The translations under genes and the position numbers were made by a program. From Lineus longissimus (Eukaryota > Nemertea > Pilidiophora > Heteronemertea > Lineidae), in NCBI RefSeq assembly GCF_910592395.1, contig NC_088315.1, positions 12,652,501 to 12,716,500 on the forward strand: 64,000 nt of DNA, in the 5' to 3' direction. The notes beneath the pieces are model-generated. The model was not told the origin of the DNA. It saw only the letters and a program-made list of their open reading frames with translations, and did not search any database. Position 1 is the stretch's first letter; the number at the start of each line of letters is the position of its first letter. Positions 46,731 through 58,186 of this stretch are shown here, one piece after another.

Positions 46731-47599
46731 TCTCCCCCTATTGGAGAATCCAATACCTGTAACTATTATACTTATGCATTTATGGCACTTCTTAAAAGGA
46801 TAATATCAAATTATGAATTACTGGACTTAACTGAATTAACACTTAACTAAACTTATATGACTTAACAGTATCATTGTCTATTGCAATGTCATCCGGACTT
46901 ATACAGTATATCATTACCGAACTTATTCTTTTTTTACTCTAACCTATACAACTTTACTTTGACTATTGTTGGGAGAGCAATGTTTTACTTCACTTACACT
47001 TCTTACTATACCATTACACATGGTTTTATTTTACTTCTGTATCACATAACTTTTAACAGATTCGATGAAGTCTACATAGTTCTTCTGTTCATCAGTCAAA
47101 GATAGTGTACAATTTTCTAATGTTACACACACTTCTTATACTACAATGGGACTAAATATTTCTTAAAGCACTGTAGTGTACTAATTTTTATCTACTGTTT
47201 TACAACTTTTCCCAGATTCCACACACATAAACACATGACATCATCTTTTTCACAAGACAGTGTAAACCAATTTGAACAGTCTAGAAAACCTGTATTTTTT
47301 TGCTTTTGTATCTATTGCACCAATCGAACTAAATTAAACAAATTTCATCGTATATCTTAACCCGATTCCTAATTCTACAGTCATGAACAAGTCTTTATCA
47401 CAGATTTACAATCACAGTGAATTTGGGAGTGTCTCAAAACACATCTTTAGAGTGAATGTCTCATGTCTACAAATCTACTTTCTTTTTGGGTTTTATCACT
47501 CTTCCAAAGCGTGTTTTCACCACCTTGTCTCTTGGTTTGTTACTGGCATTCTGAGTACTCTGTGTAACTGTTGTGGTGTCAGTTTTTCCTGCCTGATCC

Positions 47600-48743
47600 T
47601 CACCTAGATTTTGTTGAACTGATTGAACAGTCTTGTTTTGAACTACTGCTGATGGGTAGTGTTTTTACTGTCTCTTGTTCAGCTTGTACTTCAAGATCAT
47701 GCAGTCTTTGAACTGACCTCACAACAGTACCACCTTTGGTTTTCAACTCCACACTTCTGACCAAACCATCTCTTCCTTGAAAGAGTTTAGTGACCACTCC
47801 AAGAGGCCACTGCATCCTAGGAGTGTTGTCTTCTCGAATCAGAACCATATGACCTATGTCTAAACCACCTTTGGCCTGTTTGTTGACAGTCGGTGGGAGA
47901 TTGCGCATGTAGTCTTTGGTCCAAACTGACCAAAACAGATCAATTTGTGTCTGACGTATCAGCTGACTTTCATTGAAAATTTCCTGAGAGATGACCCTTT
48001 CATCCTCAGACACAGCAGTTTGGTAACTGGTGTGTTTGCCCACCAGAAAATGAGAGGGAGTCAGTGGTCCAATACTATCAACTTGATCACCCACAAATGT
48101 CAGAGGTCTGTCATTCATACATGCCTCAATCTCACATAAACTGGTTTCTAACTCTGTCCTGGTGATACATCGGTTCCCAACTGTTTTTCTCAGTGCACCT
48201 TTTACAGATCGGACGAGTCGCTCCCACCATCCTCCCCACTAGGGTGAACGAGGGACAATGTACCTCCACTTGATACCACTGGAACCTGACAATTTGGCTA
48301 ACATTTTCTCAGTGGCTTTGAAGGTTTTTGCATTGTCTGAGTAGAGGATAGTGGGACATCCGCGTCGAGACATGAATCTTCTTAAAGCTGACACACAGTC
48401 ATCACAACTCAACAATTCTGTGAGTTCAAGATGTATCACTCTAACCACCGCACAGGTAAATAACAGTATATAAAACTCGTGACCAGGAAAGTCAAGATAA
48501 TACACCGGCCCAGACTGGATTTAACTTTAACAATGGTGATGATTTTCCTACAGACTTTCCATGTTTCAGGGCTTTGATCTCAGTATTAGATGTCACACTC
48601 TGTACATGTTTCAACAATCCCAGTTTTGCCTTTGCACACTTTTCCAAAGACGGTTTTCCAGAGACATGTTGTTTTCTTTTATTCAAGTTTTGAAGTATAC
48701 TGTATTCTGAAAACCCAAGCTGTGATTCTAATTGCTTTCTCAA
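47600..48743 (-). pseudogene. BEL/Pao integrase and C-terminal domain
   Basis: Three frames cover the region. 48743-48492 holds the integrase N-terminal part; 48505-48239 the core (DFPGHEFYILLFTCAVVRV, then YSDNAKTF with the second Asp). A TAG at 48239-48241 stands where the family has a Trp (R-S-P-stop-WGGWWERLVRSVK). The same frame then gives ALRKTVGNRCITRTELE and MNDRPLTFVG. 48118-47600 continues to the DUF5641-like domain (LTPSHFLVG, RDGLVRSVELKT). The stop and shifts make it non-functional. Confidence 0.8.
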
Positions 48744-48879
48744 GTGTACTCCATCTCTCCACCTTAAGAACTTCTTCGGGCAACCACACTACAGCTACAT
48801 TCACAATTGCCATAGTTTCTGGCTGAAGGAACCGTTCCACCTGATCAAACATCACTTTGTCTTGACCCAGTTCTAATGG

Positions 48880-49883
48880 TTTAGCATGCCAACTAGGTCA
48901 CGACAACCACTGATTGGAGGAGACCAATTCTCCTGCAAGAACACCTCTAGTCATTACATCAGCTGGGTTCCCTTTACCAGGGCAATATGACCACTGTTCA
49001 ACATCTGACAGTTCCTGGATTTCAAGAACTCAGTTGGCAACAAACGTCTTCCAACGAGAAGGCTCACCTATAATCCAACCTAACGCTACAGTAGAGTCTG
49101 TCCAGTACTAACACATTGTGTCAGATGGGAGTTTCAAGGCTTTCACTACAAAGCTGACCAAATGAGCACACAAGAGGGCACCAAGCAATTCTAGTCTTCA
49201 GAGTGAGACCTTTTTTACAGGTGCAACTCTAGCCCTGGATGTGACTAGTGAAACCTCATGGCTACCATCTGAACAGGGAATGCGCAGGTATACTACAGTT
49301 CCCTAGCTTTGTTCTGAGGCATCACCAAACCCATGAACCTCAAATTTGACCACTATGACGCACTGCAACTTCTTTCCATGGAAGTCTAACTACATACCTA
49401 ATATCTTTGAACTCAACTTTTTCATTGAATTGAATTGATTACCGTTTCTGTTCCAGGACTCAACTCTCCATTATCTGTCACACCAATGGACTCTAGATCC
49501 CAAAACTTGGAGAGTGTCACATCCGGGATATCTGACAAATTTAGTAAATTTTGACTAACACAGACCATAGCTGTTGACTGACTGGGTGTCTCACTGTGTC
49601 CTTATGAGTAAGATCCAGACAATACCCACCCAAAGATGGTGTCTTGAGCAACAAGACCAATAGAAACCTGTAGGAAACCCTGTTTGACAAATTGCCAATA
49701 CATGTCAAGGCCAATCAAGATGTCAACTGTGACTTTTTCGTCTGAGTTATAGTCATCTGCTATGTTCAACTGACCAAGTGATTTCAATAAGTCACTTGGT
49801 ACTCTTGGTCGTTCCATGGGTGGACTGATCACTTGCACTTCAACAGCATTGAGTGAACTTGAGATACCGTTATTTGCCTGCAT
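48880..49883 (-). pseudogene. BEL/Pao protease end, RT-less linker and RNase H
   Basis: From 49883 the frame gives the end of the DUF1758-type protease (VDILIGLDMYWQF, DTIFGWVLSG). Reading on through stops gives FWDLESIGVTDN and RYVVRLPWKE, the residues just before the BEL RT. The next homologous block is already RNase H (HGFGDASEQ, RVAPVKKVSL, YWTDSTVALGW, CPGKGNPADVMTRGVL). The RT palm with YxDD is missing at about 49370. Confidence 0.75.
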
Positions 49884-49926
49884 GTTTAAGCTGTGTAGAT
49901 TGTGTACTTTACTGGCTCATGATGAA

Positions 49927-50972
49927 CTAGCGCCAAAGGCTGCAAAATATGGTTTTGGCTGTTACCCACTTGGGACTGATTTTCTCTACAAAGTTAGAAC
50001 AAACACAGGAGGTGTCTGACCCTGAATCAAACATCATGGTTGCCTCAGCAGAACCTCTCTCGCCTTTAACTAGGACACAGGCAATCTGGTGAACAGTCCA
50101 GACTCCCTCAGTGGAACAGGATACACCCATATGTGATGCCACCTATTTCGTGGAGTGCCAGTCTGTATCTCCAACTTTCTCCTTACTGGATAAGGGGTTT
50201 TTCTGAGTAACCCTTCTGCTTGGATCACACAGGAGTTCATTATGTCTATCATTACAAGTTTTACATCGGGCCATACAACCTTTGGCCAAGTGACCTCTTA
50301 AAAGACAACGAAAACAGGCTCCACCGTCCATGATCATCTTGTGCCACTCACGAAACGGGATCTTCTTCACATTACAGCATTTTTCAGACGGATGTTTTTT
50401 AGAACAAAGACACAGATGTCACTTTCACAACTCCAATTTTCCCCACTGTTATACATTGCTGTGGCAGTTGGTACTCGTTATTTATTGACTTGAATTGAAT
50501 TTATTTGATGCACATGCACTTGATTGTGCCGGAAAATTTGTATCTTTGAATGTCTCTGCTCTCTCGTGACATTGAATTTCTGTTCTAAGAATTTCCAAGA
50601 GACCCATCAATTCACTTTCTTTCCCTGCTCCGTTTCAGGCCAACTCCATCCTGATATCATTTGGCAATCTGGACAAGATGAATTGTGTGAGAAAGAGTCC
50701 ATACGTGCATCCACTGACACCGAGGGTCGCCAAGTTTCGAACATGCATTTGAATTGTGTCTTGAAGACACCACAGATCTCGTACTGTCTGCTTTTGTGAT
50801 GGTAAAGTGACATTCAGTAGCGCCTGTATGTGTGAAAAGATCAATCAATCTTTATTTCCGAATCATGCGTTTAAAAGGTTGATGGCTGCAACGTAGTTGT
50901 CTTTTGTTGTGCTCAAACCTACAACCACTGCCTTTGCCTCCCCCTCTAGAGAGAGGTTAAATACAATTTCTT
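49927..50972 (-). pseudogene. BEL/Pao gag C-terminal part, zinc knuckle and protease active site
   Basis: FNLSLEGEAKAVVVGLSTTK (50970-50910) and VRDLWCLQDTIQMHVRNLAT (about 50770-50710) are typical BEL gag (DUF1759) phrases. They are followed by a Cys/His cluster (CFRCLLRGHLAKGC, CKTCNDRHNELLC) in 50370-50143, and protease (MMFDSGSDTSCVCSNF) in 50142-49927. Frames shift between parts. The start of gag is replaced by gypsy integrase. Confidence 0.78.
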
Positions 50973-52690
50973 CAATCTCAGAGCCCAACTTAGGCCATCT
51001 AATTATAGATCGCGCAACGGCTTTCATCCTCACAATCCCAGAATGTTTACGGTGGAGTTCTTGTAGAATAGCGCCATGCAATGCAGGCGGAATGACAATC
51101 CGAGTTCCCTAGAGGATACAGTCCTGTTCCACACTCAGTTCATTCCGTCGCTGTGAATATGGCTTTAACTCATCATCACTATTCTCAACCCAGCCTTCCA
51201 TCAAGTATAATAAGACCTTGCGCAACACCCGATCACTTTTTGTTTCAAAAGCAATATCCATAGAAGTGACGGGCAAGTCTTCCTCCACAGAGTCCATGAG
51301 CAGTACTAGCTCTGGATCAGCATGATTAGATATCTCGGACATGGGCAATGGGAGCCTAGATAATGCGTCAGGGTTGGCATTGTTCTTAGAACTGCGAAAT
51401 TCAATATCGTAGTCCAACGCTGAGAGTATAAGTGACCAGCGCTTGATATGCGATGCTGCCATCAGTGGTGTACCCTTTACTGGAGAGAACAAGCTAAGCA
51501 ATGGACGATGATCTGTTATCAACGTAAATTTTCGTCCTAGAATGTACTGTCTGAATCTAGTTACACCGAAACTAATCGCAAGCGCCTCCTTTTCAATCTG
51601 ACTGTAGTTCCTTTCAGCGGAATTTAATCGACGCGTACCATATGCGATTGGTTTCTCTACACCATTGATACGGTGATGTAACACGATGCCGAGTCCGTAC
51701 GGCGAAGCATCACATGATAGTAACAATGGTTTGCTTGGATCATAATGTACTAATAGAGTGTCACCAGTGAGTCCCTTCTTACTTAGCTCAAATGCTACCT
51801 GGCGTCTGGAACGATTGGCGCAGCCCAAGCCGAATTAGTAACAGATTGCCAAATGCCTTCACTTACTAAACGATCTATTTCCCGCTCCACCTTACCTCCC
51901 AAACTGAACATTACGGTGCGAGCCTTACAAAACACCGGTTTGGCATCTTCATAAAAATAATAAATAATAAAATTTACATTTATACCCGCAAAATCCAATT
52001 CAGAATTGCTCTAATGCGGTCCAAAACAAGTTCGAAAAAGGTGCGTTTTAAGACCCCGTCTGAAGATTTGCTCACTAACTGCATTCTGCAGATCAGGACT
52101 GAGGCTATTCCACAGCCTGCATGCTTGGACTGTGAAGCTCCTGCCATTATATGTCCGAAGGCGAAACCTGGGGATCCTGAGAAGACATTTGTCTTCAGAC
52201 CTCAACGATCGTCCAGGCACATACAATGGCAGGAGTTCTGAGATGTAAGTGGGTGAAAGTCCCTTCAGAGATTTAAAGACTAGTAGAAGAACCTTGAACT
52301 GAATTCTCTGGTGAACAGGTAGCCAGTGGAGAGACCTAAGGACTGGGGTGATGTGGTCAAATTTACGTGACCTTGTAACTATGCGTGCAGCAGGATTTTG
52401 CACTTTTTGCAACTTATTCACCACCTTATCGTCAATGCCAACAAGCAGACTATTGCAGTAGTCCAACCTCGATATTACTGTTGAGTGAACAAGAAGTTTA
52501 GTGGCAGCCTCTGTCAGAAACCTTCGCATGCGCCCAATATTCCTGAGTTGAAATGTTGCACACTGAACCACCCGGTTCTTCGGAAATATCTAGAGTGGCT
52601 TGGATGCCGTGTAAGTGACCCAACCCCTCTTTGAATACGTTAGGAAATTCCGATTGCAGCGCATTACGTATCTCGGTTTCCACAGCACCA
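50965..52690 (-). mobile_element. Ty3/gypsy pol remnant, RT core deleted, split by a LINE
   Basis: Minus-strand blocks are: RT lead (LQSEFPNVFKEGLG, 52683-52580), a LINE insertion, the RT N-terminal part (KPVFCKARTVMF, VEREIDRLVSEGIW, NSAWAAPIVP, 51960-51812), then at once the RT-RNase H connection and full RNase H (LLSCDASPYGLGIVLHHR, AERNYSQIEKEALAI, LITDHRPLLSLF; 51800-51110), then the integrase zinc finger (HRKHSGIVRMK). The RT palm is missing at about 51812. The integrase stops at about 50970, where BEL gag begins. Confidence 0.85.
51951..52576 (-). mobile_element. 5'-truncated LINE with target-site duplication
   Basis: A 186-codon open frame (52571-52011) matches the thumb and C-terminal region of Jockey-superfamily (CR1/Rex1-like) RTs: HSTVISRLDYCNSLLVG, KLQKVQNPAARIV, LHWLPVHQRIQFKVL, RLWNSLSPDL. 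It ends in an AT-rich tail (rc TTATTATTTATTATTTTTAT). TCTTC at 51946-51950 and 52577-52581 is the duplicated target, inside the gypsy RT lead. The frame is open throughout but lacks the RT palm and endonuclease. Confidence 0.85.
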
Positions 52691-52734
52691 CTTAACTCTG
52701 CATCTGAGGTAATACTAGTAGACTTAGACCAATT

Positions 52735-53455
52735 ACATGTTGGTCCATTTTATTTAGTTTTGGCCTCCTGGTGGCCAAGTCGAGACCCAGATCAGACCGA
52801 AATTCGGTGTTGGAGGTTACATGACGTTGGGAGTAACGTGTACTAAATTTCAAGTTCATAGCTTTAGCAGTTAATAAACGTGCCATAGTTACACTCAAGC
52901 GGCCAATTTACACCATTTGACCTCTGGGACATTGAAAATTAGGTCAAAACAAAAACCCGTATGACATGTGATGTATCATTGCTAGGAGTACCTACCATAA
53001 AAGTGTTAGCGAAAACGAGTCGCTTATAAGCGAGGTATCGCACGTAAGCAGTCATGTGTACCAAATTTCAATTTCATAGCTTTAGCACTGAAGAAACGTG
53101 CCATAGTTACACTGAAATAGCCAATTTACGCCATTTGACCTCTGCAACCATCAAAATTAGGTCGAATCATAAACCGGTATGATATGGGATGTATCCTGGC
53201 TATGAGTACCTACACTACAAATCTTAGTGAAAACAAGTCACTTATAAGCGAGGTATCGCACTTCTTAGTTCTCACTTTTTGCCCCCTGGTGGCCAAGACG
53301 AGAATCAGATCAGACCGAAAGTCAGAGTTAGAGGTCACTTGATCTGGGGGGTATGTGTACAAAGTTTCAAGTTCAAAGCCCTAGTGGTTAAGAAACGTGC
53401 CACTATTTTTTAAACGGGTTACAGACGCAGCGGTGAGCCGAAAAAGGGTACAGTC
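52735..53455 (-). repeat. repeat family A, minus orientation
   Basis: Two to three degenerate units carry GGCCTCCTGGTGGCCAAG (52762-52779), GCCCCCTGGTGGCCAAG (53281-53297) and AAACGTGCCATAGTTACACT. The block ends in an inverted hairpin head (GGTGAGCCGAAAAAG, 53433-53447). It separates the minus-strand and plus-strand gypsy/BEL chimeras. Confidence 0.75.
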
Positions 53456-53829
53456 CTGGTCATATTAATATCAACACCTACTTCATGCAATATCTCCCAA
53501 ACTAGTACATCAATTCCAATACGGTTCTCAGGATATTGTCTGCAATTTTGTTTTCTAATTACACATTGTGGCAAGGATGTGAATGCATGAATGCTTCATT
53601 ATGTAATCGGCCATCTAATAACCCTTACAAAAAAACTTGTTTAGTTGAAACTTTAAAAAAAATATATTTCGCTACAGTGATAAAACACAAAATTTCAAGA
53701 ATACTGACAAAAAATTATCAAAATCGAACGAGTAATAATGAAGACTGAGCTATTTTTCAACAGTGCCAATTGTGTGGAGGGCCACACAGAGACAGCTGAC
53801 CATACGTAGGGCCAACAGAGGGTTAGCTC
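53456..53829. other. AT-rich non-coding spacer
   Basis: Lies between the family A repeat and the plus-strand gypsy. No supported feature is seen. Confidence 0.4.
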
Positions 53830-56077
53830 AAGACAACATCATACAGTTATTCTCCAAACTGAAAAATTCTGTGATCGTGAGAATGGTCGTCTCGGTGCTG
53901 TGAAAATTTTGAATCATCGTCTTGGTGTCGTTGCTCCTGGGGAAACACTTTCCATTCCAGGGGTGGCCAGGCTTATGAATTCCAAGGTTGATTATCCAGT
54001 CATTCTACAGAACCGTCCCGTTATGCATTTCCCATTGGTTTATTAGTGCACAACACCCTTATCACCGTGCCAAGTCATGGCAAAGCACGAGTGAATGTAC
54101 AGATCACCAATTATTCTAGCAAGGAGATAACTTTACCATAACGATTGGTGGTGGCGGAACTTTTCCTTCAAAGTCTTCTAAAACCTGAGGGTGGTATTCA
54201 CCCTCAGTAGTATCAGCATGGTTATTAAACGCCAACTCCACCACATGGTGAGGCACACTGATCAAGATTTCATCAAGAAATTCAAGTTCAATGACAGTCT
54301 ACCGGATGTTTGAAAACTCTGGTAAGGAATCTCTTGGTTGAATTCAAGGATGTTTTTGCTGGTCAAGATATGGATATAGGGTGCATAGATGCGGTTGAAC
54401 ATAGGATTGATTTGACAACAGATGTTCCTTTCTGAGAGAGATCTAGACCTATTTGTTCAGCAGAGTTGGAGGATGTGCGTCGTCATATTCAACAACTTTT
54501 GGATGCTGAGATTATTAGGGAATCCAAAAGCCCGTATGCTAGTCCAATTGTTCTCGTCAGGAAGAAAAATGGTGATATTCGGCCAACAGTGGACTAATGT
54601 AGGCTCAATTAAATCACTGTTCGCGATGCACATGTTCTCCCTAGGGTAAAAGAGGCCTTCACCAAACTGGTTGGTTCACTGCCATGGATCTGAAATCAGG
54701 ATATTACAATGTTACGATCAGCGATGAGGATAAGGCAAAAACAGCATTTGCATGTCCCCATGGGTTCTTTGAATGGAATCAAATGCCTCAAGGTTTGACT
54801 TCAGCACCTGCTACCTTCCAAAGATTGATGGAGAGATGTCTGGTCGGGCATATCATTTCAGAATTAGGCATTTCACCTGATCCAAAAAAAGATCGAAGCA
54901 ATCAGCAGTTGGCCAAGACCTAAAAGTATGAAAGAGCTTTGCTCTTTTCTGGGATTTTTGGGCTATTACCGTAGATTCATTCGGAACTTTGCTGGCATTT
55001 CTTCTCCTCTCAGAAGCTTTAAAAGGGTGGTAACTCAAAGAAGTTATGTATTGATCATGCTAAGTTAAGCAGATGTTTGGTGAACTCTGGACATTTGAGT
55101 GTGATGAAGCATATGGGACTCTGAAGCATGCTATAACAACTACTCCTGTCTTAGCCTTAGCTGATCCAAGTCTTCCATATGAATCGCATACTGATGCGAG
55201 TGGAAGTGGTCTTGGTGCCGCTCTTTAGCAAAAGATAGAGGGTGTCTTACGTCCAGTGGGCTATGCTATGCGAGTCAGAGCCTTAGCAGTAGCGAGCTCA
55301 ATTATCTGGCGCATAAGTTAGAGTTTTTAGCATTGAAGTGGACCATAACAGATAAATTCTCAGACTATGTTTATCATAACTCGTTCGCAGTACTGACGGA
55401 TAATAATCCTTTGACATACATCATGAAAACCGCTGAACTCGATGCTACAGGCCAGAGATGGGTAGCTGCTCTGAGTTCTTATGACATCTCAGGTGAGAAG
55501 AATGCAGATGAAGATGGGTTATCACGAAGCCCAAAAGATGAAGATAATGCTTTTGACACTGACAGTGACTGGGATCAAGAACGAGCAACCAAAGAGTTAA
55601 TTGAGAGGACCCAACATCTGCGAAAAGTTGTGTTGACAGGTTCACCGGGTGGACTTAAGAAAAAAAGAACCCGCAGTGCGATTGATGTCGAGGAATTTTA
55701 AGACCTTTACTAATGGGTCGTTGTACAAAACAAGCAAGTTGAAAGAGAAGGTTGTACAGCGACGTGTTGTTCCTCAAGCATTGAAGTCTAGGGTATTTGT
55801 TGGTATTCATGATGACATTGGCCATTTAGGTGTGGACCGCCCATTGTGTATTGCCAGAATATTATTCTACTGGTTTCAAATGGAACAGGTCATCATCAAC
55901 TATTGCAGAGAATGTCGAAACTGTGTCTTGAGGAAGGGGAACAACAAACATCCTGCCCTTCTCAGTAAGCTTCAATCAACTGGACCGATGGACCTGGTTT
56001 GTGTTGATTTTCTATATGTTGATCCGAAGAATTCTGGCAAAAATTCTGGTTCTGTGAAATTGCGTAACCCAAGTTAG
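53830..56077 (+). mobile_element. Ty3/gypsy pol remnant, YxDD block deleted
   Basis: Plus-strand blocks are: linker (GLLVHNTLITVPSHGKARVN-like, about 54045-54105), RT lead (ELEDVRRHIQQLLDAEII, YASPIVLVRKKNGDIRPTVD), RT fingers and palm (MDLKSGYYNVTISDEDKAKT to FQRLMERCLV, 54684-54843), then GHIISELGISPDPKK, which normally follows the YxDD strand and the connecting helices. Next come the connection (FLGFLGYYRRFIRNF), RNase H (HTDASGSGLGAAL then TAG; LTDNNPLTYIM) and the integrase zinc finger (GIHDDIGHLGVDRP, CRECRNCVLRKG) up to the first core Asp (VCVDFL). In-frame stops and shifts are frequent. Confidence 0.85.
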
Positions 56078-56700
56078 AGTTCCTTCGATTTAGTGGTGAT
56101 GTCAAGGAATTGACTTCCTTTTGGGACAAGTTTATAGCTATCAATGACAATTCAGACCTACCTGCTGTAAATAAGTTTACGTATTTACAGTCGTTGTTAG
56201 ATGGTGAGGCCAAAGCTGATCACTACTACATGCCTGTCAGACATTAAAAGAACGTTATGGACGCCCAGAACGTATAATATTTTCGCATATTCTGAGTTTG
56301 CTGTCGGTAACGTCTACGAGTTCTAGTAGGAGTAACAAAATGTCATCTCTATGGACACTGTATTATGAACTGATGGGTCATGTTAGAAGTTAAGAGGTGC
56401 TTGGTGTTGCAGTAGACAAATATGGTGTGTTCCTAACCCCATTGATTTTGTCTTGTTTTCCATCAGAAATACGTCTTGAGTGGGCTAGAGAAGGAGACAA
56501 GAGGGAGAGAGACCTTCAATTTCTGCTCGATTTTCTTTTACGGGAAATCAACACCGCGAACGTTCAGAATCATTAAAGTCACCGACCAAATTCTGTGCTG
56601 TGAAAAACATCATTCCGAAAAACAAGCCCATAGTGGTTCCTGCTGTTCAACTGTTATTGGGAGAAGACGGACCATATTGGTCTGAAAGTTGAGCCTATAT
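56064..56700 (+). pseudogene. BEL/Pao gag fragment fused to gypsy integrase
   Basis: Immediately after the truncated gypsy integrase, the next frame reads KLEFLRFSGDVKELTSFWDK, then KFTYLQSLLDGEAKA, KERYGRPERIIFSHIL, GVAVDKYGVFLTPLILS and EIRLEWAREGDK. These are consecutive BEL/Pao gag (DUF1759) phrases. The open end at 56465-56685 has shifts and stops. No LTR or leader lies between the two element types. Nothing of BEL pol follows. Confidence 0.75.
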
Positions 56701-58124
56701 TTATGTACCGTACTTGGTAGTTTCCATTATAGACTGAGACATGGCATGTTTTTGAGTCCTTCTGTAGGTCAAGAAGTGTTAATTTCTATGTGTAGAGTTG
56801 ATCACCATGTTACCTTTGTTTGCCTGGATAAGTTGATTAGGTCATAATCATAATGCTCATGTTGATTTAGGTTTCTAGTCAAGCTGATTAGTAGGGTTTA
56901 ATCAAAGCTCACAAGTTGTCTTGACAATGGGTCAGGATATTGAGTTGGATTCTTTTGATGTTAAACTATAGATAAATTAGTGCGGTGAGCTCAGACGACA
57001 AACCAAGGATGTGATCAGTAGAAAGTAGGACATTGCCATTAGGCCATACCAAATTGATTAATTAGTTAACATATTGTTTTGGCTTCCTCAAGGAGGGCGA
57101 GGGCAAAATAAAAATAAAAATGAAATGGATATTTTTTTGAGCTAAAATATTTTTTCGGCTTCCTCATGAAGGGTGAGGGCAAAATCAAAAATAAAATGGA
57201 TATTTTTGTTTAGCAAATGAAAACATGAATGTCCTGTCTCTGTTCATGTCAGTCATTGTGTTCTGTTTTTGTATACCCACAGTCTTAAATCAAATGTTAG
57301 CTTGCTTTGAACATGTATAACACGTTAATTTGTACATATTGTATGATGCCTGTAGTTTACTGCTTTTAGATGCGCTGCAGATGCTAGCATTCAATAATCA
57401 ATTAAATCTATCTGACACTAAAATTATGTCTTGTCTCTGTCATTGTCTCCTTCCTTTCCTGTCCTTGCACTCCAATTTAAATCTTACTGAAATCCAGCTT
57501 CTATTGTTCCCATTTGTGGCCCTACTTTCTTGCAGAACAGTCCCCAGCAAATTCAGCAGTCTTGAATAGGACTATACTTTGTACCAAAAGGCTAACAGAT
57601 TGGGAAACAGCAAATCTTCAGGAGACTTCGGAGTCCTGATTCCCTGACAGCTAACCGGCTGTGACAGCAGACTTCAGGGGTCTTGGAGTCCGGAGTACCA
57701 GGATGCCCAGGTTGGGACACAGCATGCTTCAAGTTGCACTGACCATGCTGACACAGTGTAGGATGTGTGAACCCTAATGGCTGCCCTGAAGACTGCAAGA
57801 AGATGGGACACAGCAAATTTAGAAATTGTCCTCAAATGTGGGCAAAGTGGGATACTGGAACTGGATGAGAGAGAGAGAGTGAGCAAAACTATTTTGAATG
57901 GGAAAAGAAATGACTGTTTTTGGTAGGGGGAGGGTCAACATATTAAGAAACCATCTTTTCTCATTGACAATTCAACATATTTTTGCTACAATCCCTGGTG
58001 GAAAAATCTCAACACTTTGATATTAAAACGTAAACTTTTTATTGACAATTTCAAAACTTTTGATACAGCTTCAAGAATTCTCTCAAAGAAAAACAACATT
58101 TATTTTTCTCTGCAGGGTGTGGTG
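56701..58124. other. non-coding stretch with short duplication
   Basis: A segment of about 75 bp (GGCTTCCTCAAGGAGGGCGA..., GGATATTTTT) at 57080-57143 is repeated at 57155-57211. A looser two-copy repeat with GGGACACAGCA and GGAGTCC lies in 57600-57800. No gene is supported. Confidence 0.45.
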
Positions 58125-58186
58125 AATCTGTCTATTCAGTAGTTAAACGCTGTTTTAAGCTAAACACCCTTTATGAATTTGGCCCC
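58125..58186. mobile_element. truncated MITE copy
   Basis: GAATCTGTCTATTCAGTAGT ... ATGAATTTGGCCCC matches the right half of the MITE at 19637-19786 with few changes. Confidence 0.7.

Larger units (their letters stand above)
46640..50972 (-). mobile_element. BEL/Pao retrotransposon remnant lacking RT core
   Basis: On the minus strand the order is gag (50972-50143), protease (50142-49602), linker up to the RT N-terminus, RNase H (about 49360-48900), integrase (48743-48120) and the DUF5641-like C-terminal domain (48118-47600). A purine tract (rc of TTCTCCCCCTATT, about 46731-46743) and TGTTGCAG mark the likely start of the 3' LTR, which contains AATAAA. The 5' LTR and start of gag are missing, and gag joins directly to a gypsy integrase at about 50970. 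RT is deleted near 49370. Confidence 0.82.
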
